Positions 6,265 through 11,991 of a DNA stretch of 11,991 nt are shown here, in pieces. The position numbers were made by a program, and so were the translations under genes. Numbering within the stretch: the stretch's first letter is position 1; every line of letters begins with the position of its first letter. Under the pieces are notes generated by a model. The model made no database searches, had not been told where the DNA came from, and saw nothing but the letters and a program-made list of their open reading frames with translations. Source of the DNA: Parachlamydiales bacterium (GTDB lineage: Bacteria > Chlamydiota > Chlamydiia > Chlamydiales > JAJFMK01); contig JAGVKY010000102.1 in the NCBI GenBank assembly GCA_020050175.1, forward strand, positions 1-11,991, given 5' to 3'.

Positions 6265-7239
6265 CTAGGGGGCATTTGCCTTTAAAAAATCAATGAGTCT
6301 GTTTTCCCATTTAGCTGCTTCTTTCCCTAACCAGATGAGATGTCCGCTATCTTCAACCGGAACGATTTTTGCTTGAGGGAAATCTCTTTTTATTCTTTCC
6401 AGATCAAGTAAAGAGGCATTTCTGTCATTTTTTGCTTGGATAACGAGAGTAGGAGTTTTAGGGCTTGTAAAATGGTCCCAACGTCTGAGATTGGCTAAAT
6501 CGTTACGCATCCCTGCAGCTCGAGGGCTGATGGGCATCATCGAAAAAAGAAAATGTTTAAAAAAACGGAACTGTCGAGGATGAGTCATGACATACTCTTT
6601 TCTCTTTTTGCGGGCTTCTTTCGGTAGATTAGTATCTAAATCGAGCAATCCTTCAACTGCGGCATAAGGATATTCTCGAAAGGAGAGATAGAAGAGCCAA
6701 AGAGATAAATCGTTTGTGGAGTTCAATCTAAGCAATTGGTTGAGGATTTTGTAGGTCCATTTTGCTTTTCTCTCACCCCCAATCGATTCAAGGACAAGGG
6801 CCCAAACATCGTTTGGATGTCTTGCCGCCAGTTCGTGAGCCACCGGAGCTCCTGCAGAAAAGCCGATGACAGCCACTTTTGGTAGATGAAGGGCTTCGAT
6901 CAAGGCAGCCATTGCATCTGCTTGTTCTTGAATAGTTTGGCCAACACTTAGAGGTGTTCTTAAATAACCAGGCCTTGAAGGGGCAAGGAGCGTAAAACCA
7001 GCTTTTTCCAGCCCTTCTCCCATCAAAAGCCCCTGGTCAAACCCTCCCCCTCCTCCATGCAGCAACAGAACTACGGGCCCTTTTCCCTTTAGCACATACT
7101 CTATGGGCCCTTTAGTTGTCTTGATCACTTGGCTTTCGGAATCGAGCTGGTGAATCAAGCGCTCTTTCCAGGGAAAAAATGCTTCAAAATAATCTGTGGC
7201 TGAAGGGAGGAGGAGAGTCAGAAGGAGGATGAAAACCAT
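6265..7239 (-). CDS. Alpha/beta hydrolase with N-terminal hydrophobic segment
   Basis: Motifs are in canonical order: HGGGGG oxyanion loop (61-66), nucleophile elbow GFSAG with Ser128, a cap region rich in basic and aromatic residues (about 155-250), acid Asp272 in AKNDRNA, and catalytic His300 in DSGHLIW. Residues 1-13 are strongly hydrophobic (MVFILLLTLLLPS) and may be a signal peptide or membrane anchor, so an envelope location is possible, unlike the other two enzymes of the unit. At 324 residues it is full-length. It begins 8 bp after the NTF2-like stop, within a 12-bp tandem duplication that spans both genes' junction, and has only a weak ribosome-binding site, so coupling to the upstream gene is likely. 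Substrate unknown. Confidence 0.88.
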   Translation of the reverse strand: MVFILLLTLLLPSATDYFEAFFPWKERLIHQLDSESQVIKTTKGPIEYVLKGKGPVVLLLHGGGGGFDQGLLMGEGLEKAGFTLLAPSRPGYLRTPLSVGQTIQEQADAMAALIEALHLPKVAVIGFSAGAPVAHELAARHPNDVWALVLESIGGERKAKWTYKILNQLLRLNSTNDLSLWLFYLSFREYPYAAVEGLLDLDTNLPKEARKKRKEYVMTHPRQFRFFKHFLFSMMPISPRAAGMRNDLANLRRWDHFTSPKTPTLVIQAKNDRNASLLDLERIKRDFPQAKIVPVEDSGHLIWLGKEAAKWENRLIDFLKANAP

Positions 7240-7261
7240 TTATCCCACTATTTATCCCACT
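7238..7261. repeat. 12-bp perfect tandem duplication at a gene junction
   Basis: ATTTATCCCACT occurs twice head to tail (7238-7249, 7250-7261). In minus sense each copy reads AGTGGGATAAAT, so the NTF2-like C-terminal W-D-K codons are duplicated in the spacer. The first copy is followed by AG, giving the stop TAG; the second runs into the ATG of the hydrolase. Confidence 0.8.
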
Positions 7262-7673
7262 GGCCAGTTCCTTGTTCGTGGGCAACTTGTTCCCAGTGAG
7301 TGATGAGATCATCTTCGACCGTGGCTATCGCAAGGATATTGATTACGTGCTTAGATCCACCGTTTTTGGGAGTTAGGTAAGCATCGTAGCGAACAATAAT
7401 TTTGTTATCGCAAGTCATAATTTCTTTCGGATTTAAAAGTTCAATCCGATCATATTTTTTTTGGAACTTTGAAACGCGATTGAGGTAATCGGATAAACTT
7501 TTAGCAGCAACATGGCCATTGCTGGTCAAATGTAAACGGGGAGAGAGGCAACGGTGAAAATCAACAGCCGTTGGGGGAGTGTTGCGCTGACAGCAAGTGG
7601 TAAATTGCTTGAAAAGCTCTTTTAAAAGGGCATTCGCTTGGTTTTTATCCAAGACAGTTTTTGTCATGGGCAT
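7248..7673 (-). CDS. NTF2-like (SnoaL-type) protein
   Basis: The chosen ATG at 7673 has AAGGAG with a 6-nt spacer (7680-7685), giving 141 residues. The longer reading from 7703 would place the Shine-Dalgarno inside the gene. The sequence has the NTF2/SnoaL layout: N-terminal helices, a Phe-x-x-Cys-Leu-Ser-Pro segment, then antiparallel strands including KIIVRYDAYL, NILAIATVEDDLITHWEQV and a C-terminal W. The I-T-x-x-W-E-Q ending is typical of nuclear-transport-factor-2-family proteins, which act as small hydrolases or isomerases, or simply bind ligand. No signal peptide. It is the first gene of the hydrolase/phosphoribosyltransferase unit. Confidence 0.8.
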   Translation of the reverse strand: MPMTKTVLDKNQANALLKELFKQFTTCCQRNTPPTAVDFHRCLSPRLHLTSNGHVAAKSLSDYLNRVSKFQKKYDRIELLNPKEIMTCDNKIIVRYDAYLTPKNGGSKHVINILAIATVEDDLITHWEQVAHEQGTGQWDK

Positions 7674-7679
7674 ATCCAT

Positions 7680-7685
7680 CTCCTT
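7680..7685 (-). promoter_or_regulatory. Ribosome-binding site of the NTF2-like gene
   Basis: Reverse-strand AAGGAG lies 6 nt before ATG 7673. It fixes the start downstream of two earlier in-frame Met codons. Confidence 0.7.
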
Positions 7686-7760
7686 GTATAAACTTAACCT
7701 CATGATAAAGAGTCATATTTATTTTAAAAAAAGAGATTGATTCTTCTGAGCCTAAAGGTT

Positions 7761-9071
7761 TTATGCAGGAGACTCCTTCGAAAGGGCGATAACTTCGTTC
7801 GAAAGTCTAGCGATTCCGATCAGATTTGTGAGAAGCATTAAGCTAATACAGATGTCAGCAAGAACCCATACCGTTTCGACTTCAAGGATAGCTCCAAAAG
7901 GAACAAGTGCGATGTAGCCATATTTGACCCATGGAGTCCATTTTATCCCAAAAAGATACCCTGCAGCCTTTTCTGCGCAGCATGCCCAAGCTAGGATAGT
8001 TGTATAACCAAAAAAAACAAGCGCTACTGTCACAATATGGGCTCCAATCTCGTGTCCAATCCCCACTTTAAAAGCATAAGTGACCATGTTAGTGCTTTCC
8101 AAACCAGGCATTTGCCAGGCTCCTGTGATCAGAAGGATCAGTCCGGTCATTGTGCAAACTACCATCACAAGAAAGGGGGCAACCAAGGTGACAGCTCCAT
8201 CTACCATCGGGTGGGTCGTCCGTGCGCTCGCTTGTAAAATAGGGACAATGCCTGTGCCGGCATCGGTAGCGAAAATGCCCCTGTCAAAGCCTGTCGTGAT
8301 CACTTTGAGAATTCCAATCCCTAAAAATCCTCCTAAAAGAGCTTGGGGATTGAAAGCTGTATGAAACATCACATACAGAGCTGGCAGAACTTTTTCAAAA
8401 TTCAGAAGAATGATCGTTAAGGCAACTCCGAGATATAGGGCGGCTTTAAGGGGGACTAAGAGAGAGGTGAATTTCGCGATTCTTGTGATGCCGCCAATGC
8501 TGACAATAGCGACTAGAAAAGCTAAGGCAAGCCCAAAGTAGAAGGGATCTAAACCTAATTGTCGAAGGGGGAGCGACATCGAATTCACTTGAGCGAAGTT
8601 CCCGACAGTAACTGAGGCAAAAAGAGTTAAACAGGCGAAAATCGCGGCGATGCCTCGATATCCCAGACCTCTCGAAAGATAGTACATCGGACCGCCGACA
8701 AACTCCCCCTTTTCATTGATAGTTCTATAACGGACGCCAAGAATCGAACTGACATACTGGATGGCAGCTCCTAAAACGGCCATGACCCACATCCAAACCA
8801 AAGCACCAGGGCCCCCAGTAGCTAAAGCAATGGCCATCCCAGAGATATTTCCTGTCCCAAAGTTACCGGCAAGGACAGCAGAAATTGCTTCAAAGTGGCT
8901 GATGTTTCCTTCGCCCTCAGCATTTCGCTTCATCAGTTGAGAAAAACCCAACTTAAACTTTGTGATTTGCACCCCCCTTAATCGGATGGTCAGATAAAGA
9001 CCGAGCACGATTAAAAAAGGGAAAACTACATAACCTGTCAACAGCTCATTAAATTTAATGAGAAAATCCAT
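7761..9071 (-). CDS. AGCS-family sodium/alanine (glycine) symporter
   Basis: This 436-residue polytopic protein, with about ten or eleven hydrophobic segments, imports small neutral amino acids with Na+ across the inner membrane. Family landmarks are present: AVLAGNFGTGNISG (about 65-78), GGPGALVWMWVMA (86-98), GGPMYYL (126-132), and a version of the R-x-x-F-x-x-x-A-G-x-G motif in FDRGIFATDAGTG, followed by AxARTTHPMVDG. Length is normal for the family. AAAGGAGG stands 7 nt before the ATG, an ideal ribosome-binding site. It is separated by 87 bp from the NTF2-like gene and may or may not be cotranscribed with it. A glycine riboswitch, often found ahead of this family, was looked for and not seen. 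Confidence 0.92.
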   Translation of the reverse strand: MDFLIKFNELLTGYVVFPFLIVLGLYLTIRLRGVQITKFKLGFSQLMKRNAEGEGNISHFEAISAVLAGNFGTGNISGMAIALATGGPGALVWMWVMAVLGAAIQYVSSILGVRYRTINEKGEFVGGPMYYLSRGLGYRGIAAIFACLTLFASVTVGNFAQVNSMSLPLRQLGLDPFYFGLALAFLVAIVSIGGITRIAKFTSLLVPLKAALYLGVALTIILLNFEKVLPALYVMFHTAFNPQALLGGFLGIGILKVITTGFDRGIFATDAGTGIVPILQASARTTHPMVDGAVTLVAPFLVMVVCTMTGLILLITGAWQMPGLESTNMVTYAFKVGIGHEIGAHIVTVALVFFGYTTILAWACCAEKAAGYLFGIKWTPWVKYGYIALVPFGAILEVETVWVLADICISLMLLTNLIGIARLSNEVIALSKESPA

Positions 9072-9078
9072 AAATAAA

Positions 9079-9086
9079 CCTCCTTT
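9079..9086 (-). promoter_or_regulatory. Strong ribosome-binding site of the symporter gene
   Basis: AAAGGAGG on the reverse strand with a 7-nt A/T spacer to ATG 9071; near-perfect complementarity to the 16S rRNA tail. Confidence 0.75.
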
Positions 9087-9132
9087 GATCTCTAAGAAAA
9101 AAACACGAAAAACTAATAAGAAACGAAAAGAT

Positions 9133-9146
9133 GCACCCTAGGGTGC
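9133..9146. repeat. Perfect 14-bp palindrome GCACCCTAGGGTGC
   Basis: It is perfectly self-complementary and GC-rich in an A-rich surrounding, 61 bp upstream of the symporter start. It could be an operator for a dimeric repressor, or, in symporter sense, a small hairpin in the mRNA leader followed by a T-rich stretch. Function not shown. Confidence 0.5.
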
Positions 9147-9156
9147 GGAGGATAAA

Positions 9157-9163
9157 AAGGAGG
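9157..9163 (+). promoter_or_regulatory. Shine-Dalgarno-like AAGGAGG ahead of an AUU codon
   Basis: AAGGAGG lies 8 nt upstream of ATT 9172, which opens a 75-codon stop-free frame. The spacing is right for initiation, and no ATG serves that frame. Confidence 0.35.
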
Positions 9164-9169
9164 AAGCGG

Positions 9170-9189
9170 CGATTCTCGATGGAGAATCG
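9170..9189. repeat. 8-bp inverted repeat/hairpin over the AUU codon
   Basis: CGATTCTC and GAGAATCG are perfectly complementary around a 4-nt GATG loop. In + sense it would place the candidate ATT start (9172-9174) inside the stem; in - sense it lies in the distal upstream region of the symporter gene. Confidence 0.5.
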
Positions 9190-9399
9190 ATAAAGACGTG
9201 GGCAACTGTAGCTAGGTTATCGCAATTGCACATACTCGAATTTTCTCAGAATAAACTCATTACCGCAATCCAAAAAGCAACACGATTAAAGGAATCGACA
9301 GGATTTCAACCCAGGAAAAAGCAATCTATAGAGGACAAGATAGTCAGGATAAGCATGATAAACTTCGCCCTCCAGAAAGTACTTTCAGGTAAAAAATAA
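9172..9399 (+). CDS. Possible 75-aa protein with non-canonical AUU start, or remnant
   Basis: The frame 9142-9399 is free of stops for 86 codons and ends in TAA. The product reads like a real helical protein: an acidic start (EDKKEE), then ILDGESIKTW, a hydrophobic-periodic middle (ARLSQLHILEFSQNKLITAI) and a basic tail ending VLSGKK. There is no ATG or GTG near its beginning. ATT 9172 has AAGGAGG 8 nt upstream, and TTG 9226 is the first standard alternative. A hairpin (9170-9189) covers the ATT. It could be an AUU-started regulated gene, a gene that lost its start, or chance. I recognise no family. It is divergent from the symporter gene. Confidence 0.3.
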   Translation: MLDGESIKTWATVARLSQLHILEFSQNKLITAIQKATRLKESTGFQPRKKQSIEDKIVRISMINFALQKVLSGKK

Positions 9400-9568
9400 A
9401 ATAAGGGTGGCTTCGCCTTAAGAGAAGGGTGATGTCAAAATGATTTGTTTTAATTTTTTGAATTCCTTCTATCTTTTCGAATCCTTACGATCTTGCTTTT
9501 TATTCTTTACGATCGCGGGTCTCCTGATTATTATTAAAGCACCTGAAAACTTTTTCTAAGGAGTTAAG
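9400..9568. other. Intergenic stretch ahead of the Nudix gene
   Basis: It contains a short hairpin (TAAGG, 9-nt loop, CCTTA, about 9402-9420), which in minus sense is followed by a T-rich run but has no gene to terminate. It also holds two copies of TTACGATC about 22 bp apart (near 9486 and 9508). The promoter of the Nudix gene should lie here, but no well-spaced -35/-10 pair stands out. AAGGAG lies 5 nt before ATG 9569. Confidence 0.4.
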
Positions 9569-10045
9569 ATGGTTCCAGCTGATTGTGTGAGCGTCTTTGT
9601 TGTTGCTCCGAATCAAAAGGGGAAAGAGCATTTGTTAATTAGAAGATCGGGGGCTTACTTAACTGGCACCTGGCAGATGGTGTCTGGCGGGATTGAGCCT
9701 GGCGAACAGGCGTGGGAAGCCGCCCTTAGAGAATTGAAGAAAGAGACAGGTATTATTCCTGACATTCTTTATTCCGCAGACGCAGTGGAAACATTTTATC
9801 TTAAACTCAAAGATAAGGTCACTTTTGTTCCTGTTTTTGTCGCGATGATCAACTCGCCACAAGAGGTTACTCTATTGCCTAAAGAGCATGATGCTTTCGA
9901 ATGGGTCCCCTTTGAAACAGCTCTAGATAAACTTGTATTTTCAGAACAAAAAAGAATTATCCGAAATGTTCATGAAGATTACGTTTTACAAAAGCCCCAT
10001 CCCTTCCACCTGATTTGGCGAAAACCTTTTGAGCCAGCCGCCTAG
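9569..10045 (+). CDS. Nudix hydrolase
   Basis: This 158-residue cytoplasmic Nudix protein hydrolyses a nucleoside diphosphate linked to some moiety X, using divalent metal. The Nudix box runs from Gly40 to Ile62: G-x5-E46-x7-R54-E55-L-K-K58-E59-T-G-I. It departs from the consensus GX5EX7REUXEEXGU at position 58, where Lys replaces the first Glu of the EE pair; Glu55 and Glu59 remain. The preceding strand GTWQMVSGGIEPGE resembles dNTP-pyrophosphatase-type members such as NudB, but the substrate cannot be set from this. AAGGAG with a 5-nt spacer supports ATG 9569. Monocistronic in appearance, followed by a candidate terminator. Confidence 0.9.
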   Translation: MVPADCVSVFVVAPNQKGKEHLLIRRSGAYLTGTWQMVSGGIEPGEQAWEAALRELKKETGIIPDILYSADAVETFYLKLKDKVTFVPVFVAMINSPQEVTLLPKEHDAFEWVPFETALDKLVFSEQKRIIRNVHEDYVLQKPHPFHLIWRKPFEPAA

Positions 10046-10082
10046 CTAGTTAGCAGTTCGACTCCATTAAAAGAGTTTTATG

Positions 10083-10121
10083 TTCTCAACATTCATGAGA
10101 AATTCTTGAGCCATTTTTTTT
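10083..10121 (+). terminator. Candidate intrinsic terminator after the Nudix gene
   Basis: Overlapping weak stems (TTCTCA/TGAGAA with a 7-nt loop, or CTCAA/TTGAG) are followed by a run of eight T at 10114-10121, 38 bp after the stop codon. The stems are A/T-rich, so strength is uncertain. Confidence 0.4.
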
Positions 10122-10158
10122 CTTATGACTCTTCCAGCTGATTATCTGACCTTTTCTT

Positions 10159-10170
10159 GAAAAGCTTTTC
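10159..10170. repeat. 12-bp palindrome GAAAAGCTTTTC
   Basis: Perfect palindrome in the 245-bp spacer upstream of the HAD-GyrI fusion gene. It may be an operator half-site pair or chance in A/T-rich DNA. Confidence 0.35.
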
Positions 10171-10234
10171 CGGAGACGTAAATGGGCAATTTCCATCAGG
10201 GCTCTAGAGATTGTGTAAAATGTTTTTAGAGTTA

Positions 10235-10271
10235 GGTCTGCTGAAAAAACTGGCTAAAAGCATAGCAGACC
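10235..10271. repeat. Inverted repeat GGTCTGCT / AGCAGACC upstream of the HAD-GyrI fusion gene
   Basis: Two perfectly complementary 8-bp arms (10235-10242 and 10264-10271) are separated by 21 bp and end 19 bp before ATG 10291. In RNA this would form a hairpin in the 5' leader; in DNA the arms are about two helical turns apart, suitable for a dimeric regulator. No clear Shine-Dalgarno sequence lies between it and the ATG. Confidence 0.5.
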
Positions 10272-10290
10272 AGTAACATAAGATCAAAAA

Positions 10291-11547
10291 ATGATGATTA
10301 ATTACATTTTATTATTGGTTTTATTTTTAATGGGCAGAGAGCACGTATTTTCTGAGATCCAACAAACTAAGACAGTTTCTGAAGTCGCAAGTTATATGAA
10401 AGAGCTTTGTTGCGACGATCTAGCAGTCTTTGATGTCGATATGGTGTTGACTCACCCAGAGAATCCAGCTTTTCAGATGCCGAACTTGCTTCGCCATGTA
10501 AAGATTTACAAAAAAGCAATGGAGGGCTCTACCCCTCTTGAAAAAGATATCGCAGTCTCTCTGATGATCTCACGAGGCCCATCTTCTCTTGTAGATAAAG
10601 AATTTTTGACCCTTTTGAGCCACCTCAGGGAAAATAGAGTTAAAACTCTTGCCTTATCGTCTGTCGTTACTGGGGCGCTCGATGGAGTCCCCTCCATGGA
10701 GGCGTGGCGAAAAAAAGAGCTAAATCGTTTAGGGGTGGATTTTTCCTATTCTTTTCCTGAGGTTAAAGAATTAATTTTTAATAATTTTTCTCCTTATCGA
10801 AACCATTTTGCTCATTACCAAGACGGGGTGATCCTTTCGAACGGGGAGCATAATCCTGTCGCTAAGGGAGAACTCCTATACGCATTTTTGAAAAGAGTGG
10901 GATTTAACCCCAAAAAAATTGTCTTTGTTGACGATCGTTTGGAAAATTTAACCTTGGCCGAAGCTTTTTTTAGGGAAAATGGACCAGACATTGAATATGT
11001 GGGTGTCCATTACGTGGGTGCTATATCAACCTCATCACCTGAAGTGGATGAAGCCGCTTTTAAGTCTGAGATTGAAAAGTTAAACGAGAGTTGGATGGAC
11101 TACCGGACAATAGAAATGCCCTCAAAGACTTTTGTCGGGATTTCCTGCCGAACCTCAAATAAAAATCCAGTGGAAATTGGAAAACTTTGGGAAAGATTCA
11201 ACCGAGAAAAGATTTTTGATCTTATTCCTCATAAGGCCCATGCGGATGTTATAGCTCTTTATTGTGATTACGAAAGCGATTTCACTGCTCCCTACACCTT
11301 GATCTTAGGTTGCGAGGTAAAAGAAGCCTCTTCTATTCCTGAAGGATTCGTTGTTAAAACAACACCAGCATCAACTTATGTTGTGATGCCGACCAAAGGA
11401 GAATTTGTGAGTATTTTTGAAGCTTGGCAATCGATCTGGAGATCAAACTTGAATCGTACTTATACAGGTGATTTTGAGGTCTATAAGCCCCCATCTAGTG
11501 GGCAAATCCCCGATGTAGAGATCCTCATTGCGATCAAAAAGGAATAA
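10291..11547 (+). CDS. Secreted HAD-type (DUF2608-like) phosphatase fused to GyrI-like effector-binding domain
   Basis: Residues 1-21 form a signal peptide (MMINYILLLVLFLMG, likely cut after VFS). Residues about 30-245 are a HAD hydrolase of the DUF2608 kind: motif I FDVDMVL with Asp48/Asp50, motif II Ser in LALSS (about 123), motif III Lys192 in AKGELL, and motif IV VFVDDR with Asp214/Asp215. Residues about 273-416 are a GyrI-like domain (AraC effector-binding/Cass2 type): FVGISCRTSN, IGKLWERF, IALYCDYESD, YTLILGCEV, ASTYVVM, WQSIW, and YTGDFEVY before a final I-L-I-A-I strand. No DNA-binding domain is present. The protein probably acts outside the cytoplasm as a phosphatase whose C-terminal part binds a small, possibly cationic or hydrophobic, molecule. 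A strong terminator follows. Partner and substrate unknown. Confidence 0.82.
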   Translation: MMINYILLLVLFLMGREHVFSEIQQTKTVSEVASYMKELCCDDLAVFDVDMVLTHPENPAFQMPNLLRHVKIYKKAMEGSTPLEKDIAVSLMISRGPSSLVDKEFLTLLSHLRENRVKTLALSSVVTGALDGVPSMEAWRKKELNRLGVDFSYSFPEVKELIFNNFSPYRNHFAHYQDGVILSNGEHNPVAKGELLYAFLKRVGFNPKKIVFVDDRLENLTLAEAFFRENGPDIEYVGVHYVGAISTSSPEVDEAAFKSEIEKLNESWMDYRTIEMPSKTFVGISCRTSNKNPVEIGKLWERFNREKIFDLIPHKAHADVIALYCDYESDFTAPYTLILGCEVKEASSIPEGFVVKTTPASTYVVMPTKGEFVSIFEAWQSIWRSNLNRTYTGDFEVYKPPSSGQIPDVEILIAIKKE

Positions 11548-11590
11548 AAAAAAGGCCAGGAAAGGGACTCTTTCCTGGCCGAAATTATTT
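11546..11590. terminator. Strong bidirectional intrinsic terminator
   Basis: An 11-bp perfect stem, GGCCAGGAAAG (11554-11564) with CTTTCCTGGCC (11570-11580), encloses a 5-nt loop. In minus sense it is followed by eight T (A-run at 11546-11553), terminating the gene at 11591. In plus sense a T-rich tail follows, terminating the HAD-GyrI gene, whose stop codon it nearly touches. Confidence 0.9.
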
Positions 11591-11991
11591 TTATCTCCGG
11601 CCTGGGTGGTAGTCGTCAGCTGGGCGGGTAAGATGCTTAACCAGCTTAACGAGGCCGATCGTTGTTCCAACCACCGCAACAGAACCGATGATGGATAGCC
11701 ATGGGTTGCTACCCCACATCTGTTTTGCGAACTTAAGAACTGGAGCGCCGAGAGAAGGCTCGCCTGATGGAGTAAAGATGGGGATAACTCTACCTAGAGT
11801 GATTCCGTAGGACCAAGTGCCCTTTGCAAAGAGTCCTTCTAAGAGAGCACCAACAGCAAAGACGGGGAGACTGGCTAAAGCTTTTAATCCACTCATATAG
11901 ACACGAGCGAGAACATTGCCAGCATTTAAAAGACCACGGCTAACAATGCCTGGAACTTCTTTAATCGGGGGCAGAGATTGGACGAATTGTC
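11591..11991 (-). CDS. Unknown membrane-associated protein, C-terminal part (5' end outside window)
   Basis: The frame is open from the window edge to TAA at 11591-11593, about 132 codons. An internal ATG at 11896 lacks a Shine-Dalgarno sequence, and the codons before it read as sensible protein (VPGIVSRGLLNAGNVLARVY), so I take the gene as starting outside. Two hydrophobic stretches are visible: LASLPVFAVGALLEGLF and, near the C-terminus, WLSIIGSVAVVGTTIGLVKLV, the latter a likely membrane helix followed by a basic tail. No family recognised. A bilobed hydrophobic region would be compatible with a chlamydial inclusion-membrane or other membrane protein, but too little is visible to say. It ends at the strong shared terminator. 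Confidence 0.65.
   Translation of the reverse strand, partial: QFVQSLPPIKEVPGIVSRGLLNAGNVLARVYMSGLKALASLPVFAVGALLEGLFAKGTWSYGITLGRVIPIFTPSGEPSLGAPVLKFAKQMWGSNPWLSIIGSVAVVGTTIGLVKLVKHLTRPADDYHPGRR

Noticed and set aside
8037..8364. Two overlapping + strand open frames opposite the symporter
   Set aside because: They are shadows of a strongly conserved transporter gene and lack ribosome-binding sites.
9072..9300. Glycine riboswitch ahead of the AGCS symporter
   Set aside because: The conserved glycine-aptamer cores were searched for on the minus strand and are absent; only simple hairpins are present.
9402..9420. Intrinsic terminator on the minus strand
   Set aside because: Stem of only 5 bp and no minus-strand gene upstream that would need it.
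10060..10085. tRNA T-loop-like GTTCGACTCC after the Nudix gene
   Set aside because: The flanking arms do not pair and no D-arm, anticodon arm or acceptor stem can be drawn, so it is not a tRNA and gives no support for an att site.

Overview
The window most resembles the chromosome of a non-model chlamydia (Parachlamydia/Simkania/Waddlia-like environmental Chlamydiota). This is an inference. It rests on a cysteine-containing outer-membrane barrel with a chlamydial-type mature N-terminus, a secreted HAD protein of the DUF2608 type (a family I associate with Legionella and Chlamydiae), several short secreted or membrane proteins of unknown function, and moderate-to-low GC content. No rRNA, tRNA, CRISPR array, transposase or phage gene was recognised.

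Left part (1-3053). The 3' end of an unknown + strand gene is followed by a small possible ORF and by the decayed 3' tail of a TauD-type Fe(II)/2-oxoglutarate dioxygenase. Converging on these is a three-gene minus-strand unit: outer-membrane barrel, GNAT/FemAB-like acyltransferase, multi-pass membrane protein. The genes overlap or lie only 15 bp apart.

Central part (3054-9071). On the + strand, a secreted unknown protein carries a G8 homopolymer inside its coding sequence. It is followed 22 bp later by a BtaA/DUF3419-type SAM:3-amino-3-carboxypropyl transferase that is split by one frameshift next to an A5 run. Then comes a minus-strand block: AGCS sodium/amino-acid symporter, NTF2-like protein, alpha/beta hydrolase, phosphoribosyltransferase and dienelactone-hydrolase-like protein. 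The last four are tightly packed and look like one transcription unit. A 12-bp tandem duplication lies exactly at the NTF2/hydrolase junction and supplies the stop codon.

Right part (9072-11991). A roughly 500-bp stretch upstream of the symporter contains an 86-codon stop-free frame with no ATG, GTG or early TTG start, but with a perfect Shine-Dalgarno sequence 8 nt before an AUU codon that sits in a hairpin. Next are a Nudix hydrolase and, after a 245-bp spacer with inverted repeats, the most unusual gene here: a signal-peptide-bearing HAD-type phosphatase domain fused to a GyrI-like (AraC-effector/Cass2) small-molecule-binding domain. A strong bidirectional terminator separates it from the 3' end of a minus-strand membrane-associated protein that runs off the window.

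Functionally the region mixes envelope and lipid genes (barrel, acyltransferase, BtaA-like), small-molecule turnover (Nudix, two hydrolases, phosphoribosyltransferase, symporter) and secreted unknowns, with several signs of gene decay or contingency. That fits an accessory region of an intracellular bacterium's chromosome.
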